Assembly (NCBI RefSeq): GCF_008120935.1
Contig: NZ_RDBO01000009.1
Span: forward strand, 8,000 to 41,278
Reading direction: 5' to 3'
Source: Streptomyces sp. sk2.1
GTDB taxonomy: Bacteria; Actinomycetota; Actinomycetes; Streptomycetales; Streptomycetaceae
Length of the DNA stretch: 33,279 nucleotides
Shown here: positions 1 through 6,981 of the stretch, piece after piece
How positions within the stretch are numbered: the stretch's first letter is position 1
How the letters are laid out: each line of letters opens with the position of its first letter
Translations under genes and position numbers: made by a program
Notes under the pieces: generated by a model
The model's input: the letters and a program-made list of their open reading frames with translations, nothing else
What the model was told of the DNA's origin: nothing
Database searches by the model: none

Positions 1-588
1 GCCGACCGGGCGCTGCTCGAAGCGGCGCGCTCCGGTGACGCCGACGCGGTGCGCGAGGCGATCGGGCGGGGCGCCGGTCCGGAGGCCCGCGACGAGAACG
101 ACCGCACCCCGCTCCTGCTGGCGGCCACCGGTGACCACGTCGAGGCCGCCCGGGTCCTCGTCGACGCCGGTGCCGACCCGGACGCCCTGGACCAGCAGCA
201 CGACACACCGTGGCTGGTGACAGGAGTGACCGGCAGCGCCGCCATGGCCCGGACCCTCGCGGCGGCCGACCCGGACTACACCATCGTCAACCGGTACGGC
301 GGCACCTCCCTCATCCCGGCCGGCGAGCACGGTCACGTCGCCTACATCCGGGAGGTCACCACCAACCCGGACATCGACGTCGACGTCGACCACGTCAACG
401 ACCTCGGCTGGACCGCCCTGCTGGAGGCCGTCATCCTCGGCGACGGCGGCACCGACCACCAGAAGACCGTGAAACTGCTCCTGGACGCGGGCGCCGACCC
501 CGGCATCGAGGACGGGACCGGCATGACCGCGCTCCAGCACGCCCGCCGACGCGGCCAGGACGAGGTCGCCCGGCTGCTGGGCGAGTGA
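1..588 (+). CDS. Ankyrin-repeat protein, 5' end missing
   Basis: The reading frame is open from base 1, so the start codon lies upstream of the window and 195 codons remain. The visible protein is a run of ankyrin repeats: blocks such as TPLLLAA, VLVDAGADPD, GWTALLEAV and LLLDAGADPG are the classical helix-turn-helix-loop units, about four or five in all, and the last ends at the C-terminus in ARLLGE. Ankyrin domains bind other proteins and no catalytic domain is visible, so the partner and role are unknown. There is no signal peptide or membrane segment in the visible part. The stop is followed by a tandem 14-bp repeat and then a strong hairpin shared with the converging gene. Confidence 0.85.
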   Translation, partial: ADRALLEAARSGDADAVREAIGRGAGPEARDENDRTPLLLAATGDHVEAARVLVDAGADPDALDQQHDTPWLVTGVTGSAAMARTLAAADPDYTIVNRYGGTSLIPAGEHGHVAYIREVTTNPDIDVDVDHVNDLGWTALLEAVILGDGGTDHQKTVKLLLDAGADPGIEDGTGMTALQHARRRGQDEVARLLGE

Positions 589-621
589 GCCGACGGCAAG
601 AACGCGGCAGGGCCGCTGGGA

Positions 622-677
622 ATCGAGGGACAGGGATCGCGGGACAGGGATCGAGGGACGGAAATCACGGGACGGCG
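622..677. repeat. Four tandem 14-bp repeats
   Basis: Four consecutive units of 14 bp begin at 622, 636, 650 and 664. The first two read ATCGAGGGACAGGG and ATCGCGGGACAGGG; the other two diverge towards their 3' ends. They lie between the ankyrin gene and the terminator hairpin and overlap no convincing gene. This is probably slippage-generated sequence; no function is evident. Confidence 0.7.
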
Positions 678-713
678 TGAGCCGGATTCCTCCTCGGCCC
701 CGGTGACGGCACA

Positions 714-743
714 AGGGCGGCACCCCCGACGGGGTGCCGCCCT
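714..743. terminator. Bidirectional hairpin terminator
   Basis: A perfect 13-bp stem (AGGGCGGCACCCC with its complement) closes a 4-nt loop. It begins about 23 bp past the stop of the leftward I36 inhibitor gene and also faces the rightward ankyrin gene. There is no T tract, as is usual for Streptomyces terminators. Confidence 0.8.
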
Positions 744-765
744 CCCGTGTCCGGTCGGCCGCCGG

Positions 766-1143
766 TCAGCAGGCCCAGGTGTTGGACTTCATGTAGTGGG
801 ACACGCTGTCGGACTTCTTGTACCCCTTCGGGATGATCCCGCTGGAGCCGCTGTAGTTCTTCCCCGAGTACCACTTGAAGTCGCAGGAAGCGCCGTGGTT
901 GTACCACGACTTGAAGCTCAGGAAGACCGAGTACTTGGTCAGGTCCGCGTTCTTGCCCGCGACCTGCTGCCGGTGGCCGGTGTAGTTCTGCCCGGACCAG
1001 ACGCAGAAGTAGCCGGACGGACAGTCCGCCGCCGCCTGCGGAGTGATCGGTGACGCACCGGCGGAGCCCGCGGTCCCGACCAGCAGACCTCCGGTCAGCG
1101 CGATGCCCCCGGCCGCGGCTGCGAGCTTCCTGGTCATGTTCAT
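766..1143 (-). CDS. Secreted peptidase inhibitor, family I36-like
   Basis: A 125-residue protein with a Sec signal peptide: basic MNMTRK, a hydrophobic Ala/Gly stretch to about residue 27, and a likely cleavage near AGA-S at 28-31. The mature part starts CPSGYFCVWS, followed by aromatic and Gly-rich segments (GQNYTG, WYSGKNYSG), which is the pattern of the small beta/gamma-crystallin-like I36 inhibitors typified by the Streptomyces metalloproteinase inhibitor SMPI. Four cysteines (41, 47, 87, 125) could form two disulfides. The ATG at 1143 is chosen because AGGGGAGGG precedes it by about 3 bp and the signal peptide starts there. The protein probably acts outside the cell; its target protease is unknown. 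The 311-bp upstream region holds tandem repeats and a palindrome. Confidence 0.85.
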   Translation of the reverse strand: MNMTRKLAAAAGGIALTGGLLVGTAGSAGASPITPQAAADCPSGYFCVWSGQNYTGHRQQVAGKNADLTKYSVFLSFKSWYNHGASCDFKWYSGKNYSGSSGIIPKGYKKSDSVSHYMKSNTWAC

Positions 1144-1277
1144 GTGCCCTCCCCTTTGGGTCCTGAGTGAGCCGACCCACCGGCCGGCTCGACATCGAGA
1201 CTGCGGGACGGGAGGCGGGGGCCGCCACAGCCGCCGCGGAGATGACGTCCTCGTGGGACGGCCCACGCCCCGACCTG

Positions 1278-1294
1278 CTGGGACGTGGTCCCAG
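1278..1294. promoter_or_regulatory. CTGGGAC-N3-GTCCCAG palindrome
   Basis: Perfect 7-bp arms with a 3-bp spacer, 134 bp upstream of the I36 start codon. It carries the same GTCCCA core found in the 19-bp repeats nearby and in sites upstream of gntR, so it could be a regulator binding site. This is inference from sequence only. Confidence 0.45.
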
Positions 1295-1336
1295 GTGGCG
1301 GGCCGACGGGAAGGGGACGGGCGTTCCCGTGCGAAC

Positions 1337-1393
1337 GTCTCACCCCATACGGGTTGTCCCACCCCGTACCGAATGTCCCACCCCGTGCGGGAC
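1337..1393. repeat. Three tandem 19-bp repeats with GTCCCACCCCGTA core
   Basis: Three head-to-tail 19-bp units start at 1337, 1356 and 1375 and share GTCYCACCCCRTRC. They occupy the intergenic region (1144-1454) between the I36 gene and the 3' end of gntR, about 195-250 bp upstream of the I36 start codon. Exact 19-bp spacing and a repeated core suggest an array of operator half-sites, but it could be a passive repeat. The rest of the gap shows a TGGGAC copy at 1254 and the palindrome at 1278 but no gene. Confidence 0.6.
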
Positions 1394-1454
1394 GCCCTCG
1401 CTCCGTACGGACGGACGACCCGCCCCATCGGTGGGGGCATGCGGTCGGTGTCGG

Positions 1455-2198
1455 TCAGTGGGCGGCGACCGTCATCTCGAACGAGTACCGCGAGGCGCGG
1501 TACAGATGGGAGCCGCGCTCGACCGGGCTGCCCGAACTGTCGTACGCGGTACGGGTCATGGTCAGCAGGGTCGCACCGCGCGCCTCGTCGAGGAGCCGGG
1601 CCTCGGCGGCGGTGGCGCGGCGCGCGCCGATGGTCTGCGCGGCGCTCCTCAGGTCCGTACCGGACCGCCGGATCAGCTGGTACAGGCCGTTGTGGGTGAG
1701 CGCCTCCCCGGTCAGTTCCAGCAGACCGGCCGGCAGGTGGTTGCGGAGCAGGGCGATGGGCTCGTCGTCGGCGAACCGCAGGCGCTCGACGGCCACCACG
1801 TCCGCCCCCTCGTCCACCCGCAGCGCGGCGGCGACGTCGCGGTCGGCGGGGACGGTCGCCAGGGAGAGGACCTCGGTGCGCGGTCGGCGCCCGTCCCGTT
1901 CGAGGTCCTCATGGAGGCTGGTGAGCTCGACCTGGCGGCGGATGCGGTTGGTGACCACCTGCGTGCCGACCCCGCGCTTGCGGGCCAGGAGCCCCTTGTC
2001 GACCAGGTGCTGCATGGCCTGGCGCATGGTCGGGCGGGAGAGGCCGAGCCCGTCCGCCATGGCGATCTCGTTGCTCAGGCGCGTGCCGGGGGGCAGCACC
2101 CCGGTCTCGATGAGTTCCTGCAACTGCTGCGCGACCTGGAAGTACAGCGGTACGGGACTGCCCCGGTCGATGGTGATCAACTTCGTGAACGGCTCCAC
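1455..2198 (-). CDS. GntR-family transcriptional regulator (HutC/UTRA type)
   Basis: A 247-residue regulator. Residues about 15-82 form the GntR winged helix (PVPLYFQVAQQLQELIETG, PPGTRLSNEIAMADGLGLSR, PTMRQAMQHLVDKGLLARKRGVGT). Residues about 95-240 match a UTRA effector domain (ERLRFADDEPIALLRNHLPA, then DLRSAAQTIGARRATAAEA). The GTG at 2198 is preferred to an in-frame ATG at 2249 because AGGAGGGG lies 4 bp before it. It is divergent from the ketosynthase gene, and a GTCCCA box (2238) overlaps its likely start of transcription, suggesting autorepression. The effector is unknown; UTRA domains usually sense small metabolites. Confidence 0.9.
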   Translation of the reverse strand: MEPFTKLITIDRGSPVPLYFQVAQQLQELIETGVLPPGTRLSNEIAMADGLGLSRPTMRQAMQHLVDKGLLARKRGVGTQVVTNRIRRQVELTSLHEDLERDGRRPRTEVLSLATVPADRDVAAALRVDEGADVVAVERLRFADDEPIALLRNHLPAGLLELTGEALTHNGLYQLIRRSGTDLRSAAQTIGARRATAAEARLLDEARGATLLTMTRTAYDSSGSPVERGSHLYRASRYSFEMTVAAH

Positions 2199-2237
2199 GT
2201 CACCCCTCCTGGGACTGCTGCCGACGGATGCAAGTAT

Positions 2238-2253
2238 GTCCCAGCCCATGCTA
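2238..2253 (-). promoter_or_regulatory. Candidate gntR promoter -10 with GTCCCA box
   Basis: Read leftward, TAGCAT (2253-2248) fits a TANNNT -10 about 50 bp upstream of the gntR start codon. GTCCCA at 2238-2243 would lie across the transcription start, a typical place for a repressor. No convincing -35 is seen. Confidence 0.35.
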
Positions 2254-2270
2254 GCTCCGTACGTCCTTAT

Positions 2271-2305
2271 GTCCTAACAAATGGATCACCGGTATTTGTT
2301 GGGAC
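2271..2305. promoter_or_regulatory. Inverted repeat operator between gntR and ketosynthase
   Basis: GTCCTAACAAA (2271-2281) and TTTGTTGGGAC (2295-2305) are inverted copies matching at 10 of 11 positions, separated by 13 bp. The site sits in an unusually AT-rich divergent region and partly upstream of a CATAAT box (2308-2313) that could be a rightward -10. A GntR/UTRA protein bound here could control both genes. Confidence 0.5.
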
Positions 2306-2427
2306 TCCATAATCTCTCGCCCTCAAATCGGTCGACCTCCCTCCCGGCTTCCCTATCGAATGCTGGCATGATCCCCATGAGAGCAAGTCGAGCGGTATGT
2401 AGCATTCATACAATTCAAGGGGCTCGT

Positions 2428-3642
2428 ATGACTGATAATGATCGGGTACTGGTGACGGGTGTCGGTGCGATGACGCCGCTGGGAGCCGATGCGCCGTCGT
2501 CGTGGTCGGGGCTGCTGGACGGCAAGTCGGGGGTCCGTTTCCTGGACGAGGAGTGGGCCGCCGACCTGCCGGTGCACGTCGCGGCCGGGCTCACGGTGGA
2601 CCCCGCCTCCCTGCTGCCGAGGACCCAGGCCAGGAAGCTGGACCGCAGTGAGCAGGTCGCCGTCCTCAGCGCGCGGGAGGCCTGGGCGGACGCCGGTGCC
2701 CCGCAGGTCGAGCCCGAACGGTTCGCCGTCGTCATCGGTACGGGGACCGGTGGCGTCATCACCACGCTGGAACAGGACGACGTCTTCGAACGCGCCGGGG
2801 CCCGTCGGCTGTCGCCGTTCACGGTCCCCATGCTCATGCCGAACGGGCCGGCCGCCTGGGTGAGCATGGACCTGGGCGCGAAGGGAGGGGCCAGGACCGT
2901 GGTGAGCGCCTGCGCCTCCGGGGCGGAGGCCCTCGCCGTGGGGCAGGACCTGATCCGCGGCGGGCGGGCGGACGTGGTCGTCGCGGGTGGGGTGGAGGCG
3001 TGCCTGCACCCCTTCACCATTGCGGCGTTCGCCCAGATGAAGGCCCTGTCGACGCGGTGCACGGACCCGGAGGCCGTGTCCCGTCCGTTCGACGTCGAGC
3101 GGTCCGGGTTCGTCATGGGCGAGGGCGCGGGAATGATGGTGCTCGAACGTGCCGGGTTCGCCCGGGCCCGCGGCGCCCGCGCCCACGGCACACTGGCCGG
3201 CGGCGCCGTGAGTTCGAGCGCGAACCACATCACGGCCTCCGACGCGGAGGGCCAGTCCTTCGCCATGCGACTGGCGCTGCGCGACGCCGACCTGGCCCCG
3301 GCGGACATCGGGGTCGTGCACGCCCATGCCACTTCGACGGAGTCCGGCGACCTGGCGGAGGCCGAGGCGATCGGCCAGGTGATCGGCGACCACGCGGCGG
3401 TGACGGCGACGAAGTCGATGACGGGTCACATGATGGGCGCGTCCGGAACGATGGGGGCCATGGCCGCCCTGCTCGCGCTCAGGGACGGCACGGTACCGGC
3501 CACGCGCAACCTCGACGAACTCGATCCGCGCGTGGAACTGGACGTGGTGCGCGGTGAGCGGCGCACCGGCCGGTGGTCGGCCGCACTGGCCAACTCGTTC
3601 GGGTTCGGCGGACACAACGTCAGCCTCGTCTTCACGAAGTGA
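2428..3642 (+). CDS. Beta-ketoacyl-ACP synthase II (FabF-type)
   Basis: A 404-residue condensing enzyme of normal FabF length. It would catalyse decarboxylative condensation of malonyl-ACP with an acyl-ACP in the cytoplasm. The catalytic set is intact: nucleophile Cys162 in VVSACASGAEA, His300 in HAHATST, Lys329 in TKSMTGH, His334, and the NSFGFGGHN loop near 389-397. The ATG at 2428 has AAGGGG about 6 bp upstream, and homology begins at VLVTGVGAMTPLG. It is a single gene without a chain-length-factor, ACP or KAS III partner, so it is not part of a type II PKS cassette. Its own GntR regulator suggests an inducible accessory FabF. It could supply an alternative fatty-acid activity or resistance to a FabF inhibitor; the sequence cannot decide this. 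Confidence 0.9.
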   Translation: MTDNDRVLVTGVGAMTPLGADAPSSWSGLLDGKSGVRFLDEEWAADLPVHVAAGLTVDPASLLPRTQARKLDRSEQVAVLSAREAWADAGAPQVEPERFAVVIGTGTGGVITTLEQDDVFERAGARRLSPFTVPMLMPNGPAAWVSMDLGAKGGARTVVSACASGAEALAVGQDLIRGGRADVVVAGGVEACLHPFTIAAFAQMKALSTRCTDPEAVSRPFDVERSGFVMGEGAGMMVLERAGFARARGARAHGTLAGGAVSSSANHITASDAEGQSFAMRLALRDADLAPADIGVVHAHATSTESGDLAEAEAIGQVIGDHAAVTATKSMTGHMMGASGTMGAMAALLALRDGTVPATRNLDELDPRVELDVVRGERRTGRWSAALANSFGFGGHNVSLVFTK

Positions 3643-3732
3643 CGGCGGTTCCCGGCTTTCCCCCGCCCCCTCCCCGGCCTCCGCGCCGACCGGTACGGCC
3701 CCGGGCCCGGCCGGTACGGTGCGGTGCGTGTC

Positions 3733-4719
3733 TCAGGCGGGCAGTGCGGCCAGCCAGTCGGTCAGGATCCGGTTGACCTCCTCGTGGCGCTCCTGCTGGA
3801 TCCAGTGGCCGCAGCCGTCGAGGACGTGCGAGGAGACCAGGCCGGGCAGGGTGGTGGGGTACGCCCGGATCGCGTCGGCCAGCCAGGTGGTGGAGGCGTC
3901 CGACGCCCCGCCGATGAACAGGGACGGCTGGGTGATGGGCCTGCCCCGGAAGTCGGCGAGGTCCTCCCAGTCCCGGTCCATGTTCCGGTACCGGTTGAGC
4001 GCCCCGCTCATGCCGGTCCGTTCGAACTCCCCGGCGTAGAAGTCGAGATCGTCCTCACCGAGCCAGGCGGGCGACCGGTCGACGGGGAACCGGTCGCGCA
4101 GCGGCCCGCCGCGGCCCGCGAAGTGCGGGTCCGGGTCGTCGGCGGCGGGCATCGTGTCGGCGGAGAAAGCGGCGTAGAAGCCCGCGAGCCAGCCGCGGAC
4201 GTCCGGTTCGATCTCGGCCTCCGCCCGGCCGGGCTCCTGGAAGCGGGAGATGTAGAACTCGTCGTCCCCGCCCATCCGCGCGAAGACCTCACTGGGCCGC
4301 GGTCCGCCGGGCGGCGCGTAGGGGACGCTCAGCAGCCCGACCGCGCGGAAGACGTCCGGCCGGAGGAGGGCGGAGTGCGCGGCGATGCCCGAACCCCAGT
4401 CGTGTCCGACGATCACCGCGCTCCGCTCCCCGAGCGCGTGCACCACGGCGACGGCGTCCTCGACCAGTTCGAGCATCCGGTACGCGGCGATCTCCCCGGG
4501 CTTGGAGGAACGCCCGTAGCCGCGGACGTCCACGGCGACCGCGCGGTATCCGGCCGCGGCCAGCACCGGAAGCTGGTGGCGCCAGGAGTACCAGGACTCC
4601 GGGAACCCGTGCACCAGCAACACCATTGGCCCGGTGCCCTGTTCCACCAGATGGATCCGGCCGGCGGGCGAGGCGACCAGTCGATGCGTGACGTCTGTGG
4701 ACCGGGTGGACTGCGGCAT
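3733..4719 (-). CDS. Alpha/beta hydrolase, epoxide-hydrolase-like
   Basis: A 328-residue alpha/beta-hydrolase. The oxyanion motif HGFPESW is at 38-44. The nucleophile elbow GHDWGS (105-110) carries Asp107 rather than Ser, which is the signature of epoxide hydrolases and haloalkane dehalogenases. Tyr244 in NRYRNMD matches the ring-opening lid tyrosine of epoxide hydrolases. Asp274 and His305 (GCGHWIQ) complete a plausible triad. The expected reaction is hydrolysis of an epoxide to a diol; the substrate is unknown. The ATG at 4719 has GGAGG about 4 bp upstream and no signal peptide follows, so the protein is cytoplasmic. It converges on the ketosynthase gene with 90 bp between stops and is divergent from the mycothiol-family gene. 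Confidence 0.85.
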   Translation of the reverse strand: MPQSTRSTDVTHRLVASPAGRIHLVEQGTGPMVLLVHGFPESWYSWRHQLPVLAAAGYRAVAVDVRGYGRSSKPGEIAAYRMLELVEDAVAVVHALGERSAVIVGHDWGSGIAAHSALLRPDVFRAVGLLSVPYAPPGGPRPSEVFARMGGDDEFYISRFQEPGRAEAEIEPDVRGWLAGFYAAFSADTMPAADDPDPHFAGRGGPLRDRFPVDRSPAWLGEDDLDFYAGEFERTGMSGALNRYRNMDRDWEDLADFRGRPITQPSLFIGGASDASTTWLADAIRAYPTTLPGLVSSHVLDGCGHWIQQERHEEVNRILTDWLAALPA

Positions 4720-4791
4720 GAATCCTCCGTGGTGTCGGTCGGTACGGGGTCGGGGCGGATACGGGATCGGCGGGTACGGGTGACACGGCGT

Positions 4792-4810
4792 GGGCCGCGG
4801 ACCGCGGCCC
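4792..4810. other. 19-bp palindrome in divergent intergenic region
   Basis: GGGCCGCGG-A-CCGCGGCCC is a perfect palindrome around one central base, between the hydrolase start (4719) and the gene starting at 4989. It could bind a dimeric regulator, but it is pure G/C apart from its centre and may be chance in this composition. Confidence 0.3.
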
Positions 4811-4988
4811 GGAACACGATCATGTGCCGAGTGCGGGGACTGCCGCGAGCCCTGTTGCCGCTTCGGCAAACCGTGAACCGTTCCGGTGCTTCGAAGGCAC
4901 CCGTTCGGCGCCCTCGCCCGCGGCGCCTCGTCGTTCCCGATGGAGTGGACGCCCCGCGCGGAGGACCGGGCGCTGCTAGTTTGCGGGC

Positions 4989-5645
4989 GTGGATCTCTTC
5001 TCGCGCTCCTGGACGGCGTTGCTCGCAGCGGTCGCCGAGCTCTCGGACGAGGACTTCGCACGGCCGTCCGGCTGCACCGGCTGGCTCGTGCGGGACCTGG
5101 TGTGCCATCTGGTCATCGATGCCCAGGACGTCCTGATCACCCTCGCCACCCCCGCCGGGACGGAACCGACCCGGGACGCGGTGACCTACTGGGAAGTCAC
5201 CGGGGAGCCGCCGACCGGCGACGACCCGCTCGACGCGCTGACCGTCCGCCTGGCCGCCGCGTACCAGGAGCCGTGGCTGCTCAAGTTCCACCTCGACGAC
5301 GTCGGTTCGGCCGCCGGGCGCGCCGCCGGACTCGCCGACCCCGCGACCCGGGTCGGCACCCGCGACGAGGTTCTCACCGCGGGCGACTACCTCTCCGCGT
5401 ACGTCCTGGAGTGGACGCTGCACCACCTCGACCTGATCGCGCACCTCCCGGACGCCGCGGAGCCGCCCGCCGAGGGGCTCGCCCGGACCCGCGAGATGCT
5501 GGAGCGGATCGCCGGTGCGGTGTTCCCCCCGTCGTTCTCCGACCGGGACACATTGCTGATCGGCACCGGGCGGCGCGCCCCGACCGGGGCGGAGGAGGCC
5601 GAGCTGGGCGAACTGGCCGCGCGGCTGCCGTTCGTCCTCGGCTGA
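4989..5645 (+). CDS. Maleylpyruvate isomerase family (mycothiol-dependent, DinB-like) protein
   Basis: A 218-residue protein of the DinB / mycothiol-dependent maleylpyruvate isomerase N-terminal fold. GCTGWLVRDLVCHLVIDAQD (28-47) carries the first metal-ligand histidine (His40). EWTLHHLDL, around residues 142-150, carries the E-x3-H pair completing the H/E/H metal site. These four-helix proteins use mycothiol, the actinobacterial thiol, for isomerisation, conjugation or detoxification; the substrate here is unknown. The start is GTG with TAGTTT ending 6 nt before it and no Shine-Dalgarno, so the message is probably leaderless. A repeat-rich hairpin lies about 45-135 bp beyond the stop. Confidence 0.8.
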   Translation: MDLFSRSWTALLAAVAELSDEDFARPSGCTGWLVRDLVCHLVIDAQDVLITLATPAGTEPTRDAVTYWEVTGEPPTGDDPLDALTVRLAAAYQEPWLLKFHLDDVGSAAGRAAGLADPATRVGTRDEVLTAGDYLSAYVLEWTLHHLDLIAHLPDAAEPPAEGLARTREMLERIAGAVFPPSFSDRDTLLIGTGRRAPTGAEEAELGELAARLPFVLG

Positions 5646-5690
5646 CCGGTCCGGCCGGCGCGCATTCGGCGGGCCGCGGCATGCGCGTGT

Positions 5691-5781
5691 CGACCGGCCC
5701 CGCGTGCCCGGTGGGCATTCGTGCGCCGACCGGCCCCGTGCGCCCGGTGATCGGTCCTGCCCCTCGGGCGCACGGGGCCGG
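5691..5781. repeat. Direct repeats forming a 17-bp stem-loop
   Basis: Two 23-bp near-identical copies beginning CGACCGGCCCCG start at 5691 and 5727, 36 bp apart. The arm at 5730-5746 is perfectly complementary to 5765-5781 (17 bp, 18-nt loop). The structure may terminate the upstream gene or influence the membrane-protein gene that starts 16 bp later, since it covers that gene's expected -35 region. Confidence 0.65.
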
Positions 5782-5797
5782 GGCCTACTGTGTGATC

Positions 5798-6220
5798 ATG
5801 GATTCATCCCCCCGAATTCGGCGTGTGGGCAAAGCACTCGCCGTGACAGTGGTCGCCACGGCCATATCCCACCTGCTCCTGTCCGACGGTCTGTCGCTGT
5901 CCCTGTGGAGCCAGGCCTCGGCGAACATGGGCGAAGCCCCCGCGAGCACGGGGGACCAGGCGTTCACCGCGGCGATCCTCAACACCGTGCTGGCCATGCC
6001 GCTGGTGTTGTGGATCGGCATGAGGCTGTTGCGGGAGCGCCGCGTGTACCCGATGGTCCTCGTGGGCGCCGTCGGCTGGTTCATCACCGTCGGCCACGGG
6101 ATCGACCTCATCGACGACGGGATCGGCACCCTGCTCCCCCTCTGGTCCCTGGCCGCGTTCGCCGCGGTCACCTGCCTGTCCTCGCTCGTTCTCACTCCCC
6201 ACCCGCGCACCGACCGATGA
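5798..6220 (+). CDS. Small four-helix integral membrane protein
   Basis: A 140-residue protein of unknown function with four hydrophobic segments: ALAVTVVATAISHLLL (about 14-29), ILNTVLAMPLVLWIGM, MVLVGAVGWFITVG and LWSLAAFAAVTCLSSLVL. The N-terminus (MDSSPRIRRVGK) is short and basic. The frame extends far upstream, but ATG 5798 is chosen because TACTGT ends 6 nt before it, the leaderless pattern, and because upstream sequence in this frame overlaps the previous gene and a hairpin. A 12-bp terminator follows at once, so it is a single-gene transcript. No conserved catalytic motif is visible. Confidence 0.7.
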   Translation: MDSSPRIRRVGKALAVTVVATAISHLLLSDGLSLSLWSQASANMGEAPASTGDQAFTAAILNTVLAMPLVLWIGMRLLRERRVYPMVLVGAVGWFITVGHGIDLIDDGIGTLLPLWSLAAFAAVTCLSSLVLTPHPRTDR

Positions 6221-6226
6221 GCCGTT

Positions 6227-6261
6227 CCCGTCGGCCCCGGATCGGGGCCGGGGCCGACGGG
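6227..6261. terminator. Strong hairpin terminator
   Basis: CCCGTCGGCCCC (6227-6238) pairs perfectly with GGGGCCGACGGG (6250-6261), a 12-bp stem with an 11-nt loop. It begins 7 bp after the stop of the small membrane protein. Confidence 0.8.
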
Positions 6262-6341
6262 TCGAAACGGTGCCGTCGTCGCCCGCGGCGGGAGCACGGT
6301 CGTGGGGCGGCGGCGGGCGGTGTCGGTGGGGAGTGATACCC

Positions 6342-6923
6342 ATGGGCCCCATGCCCATGAATGTGGATCACGCCGTCCCCGCCGACCTGGAGGCGCTCCG
6401 TGCCGCCTTCGACACCGACTCGTGCGCCCCGCCCCTGGGATGGGACGCGGTGTGCGCCTTCGAGGCCGCGCACGGGATCGTGCTGCCCGAACCGTACCGG
6501 ACGTTCGTCGCGGAGATCTGCGACGGGTCCTTCTCGGGGCCGCCGGAGTACGGGCTCGTCGCCCTGACCGAGATGCCCAAGGACTGGGGCAACGGCCGCC
6601 CCGAGCGCGTACTGGCCAAGCCCTTCCCGTTGACCGGCGCGTGGGTGTGGGAGGGGGAGGAGGACGATCCGCGGCCCGAGGAGGAGATCGAAGCGCTCCT
6701 GGAGCAGGTCTTCTACCACGGCTCGATCGTGCTGGGCACCGACGGATGCGGCATGTACTGGCACCTCGTCGTCGCCGGCCCCCATCGTGGGCACGTCTGG
6801 AACATCGGCGGCGAGGGCGCCGTGCCCTTCGGCGCCGAGTTCGGCCACACCACGTCGGAGCCCGGCTTCGCCGGATGGGTCGGGCACTGGGCGGCCGGCA
6901 AGTACTGGTACGACGCCTCGTGA
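6342..6923 (+). CDS. SMI1/KNR4 (SUKH) family protein
   Basis: A 193-residue soluble protein. The stretch from FEAAHGIVLPEPYRTF through EICDGSFSGPPEYGLVAL, later IVLGTDGCGMYWHLVV and the WNIGGEGAVPFG strand, is the SUKH pattern (an N-terminal helix, LPxxYxxFL-like motif, then beta strands). SUKH proteins often serve as immunity proteins against contact-dependent or secreted toxins but also occur as stand-alone regulators. Of three near ATGs (6342, 6351, 6357) the first is best placed after GGTGGGGAG. It lies 58 bp upstream of a second SUKH gene, probably in one transcript. No toxin gene is adjacent, so an immunity role is inference. Confidence 0.8.
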   Translation: MGPMPMNVDHAVPADLEALRAAFDTDSCAPPLGWDAVCAFEAAHGIVLPEPYRTFVAEICDGSFSGPPEYGLVALTEMPKDWGNGRPERVLAKPFPLTGAWVWEGEEDDPRPEEEIEALLEQVFYHGSIVLGTDGCGMYWHLVVAGPHRGHVWNIGGEGAVPFGAEFGHTTSEPGFAGWVGHWAAGKYWYDAS

Positions 6924-6981
6924 GGCCGGGCGCCTTCGGGGCGCGGCACCGCGGGGACGTACGGGAGGGAAGGGAGCGGAA

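Noticed and set aside
1337..1393. CRISPR array from the 19-bp repeats
   Set aside because: The units are contiguous without spacers and too few.
2428..3642. Ketosynthase as the start of a type II PKS cluster
   Set aside because: No chain-length factor, ACP, cyclase or aromatase genes adjoin it; its own motifs are FabF-like.
3643..3732. Terminator hairpin between the convergent ketosynthase and hydrolase genes
   Set aside because: Repeated CCGGTACGG elements are direct rather than inverted copies; no stem of convincing length could be drawn.
3724..5136. Rightward open frame of about 470 codons across the hydrolase gene
   Set aside because: Antisense shadow of the alpha/beta hydrolase with low-complexity translation and no ribosome site.
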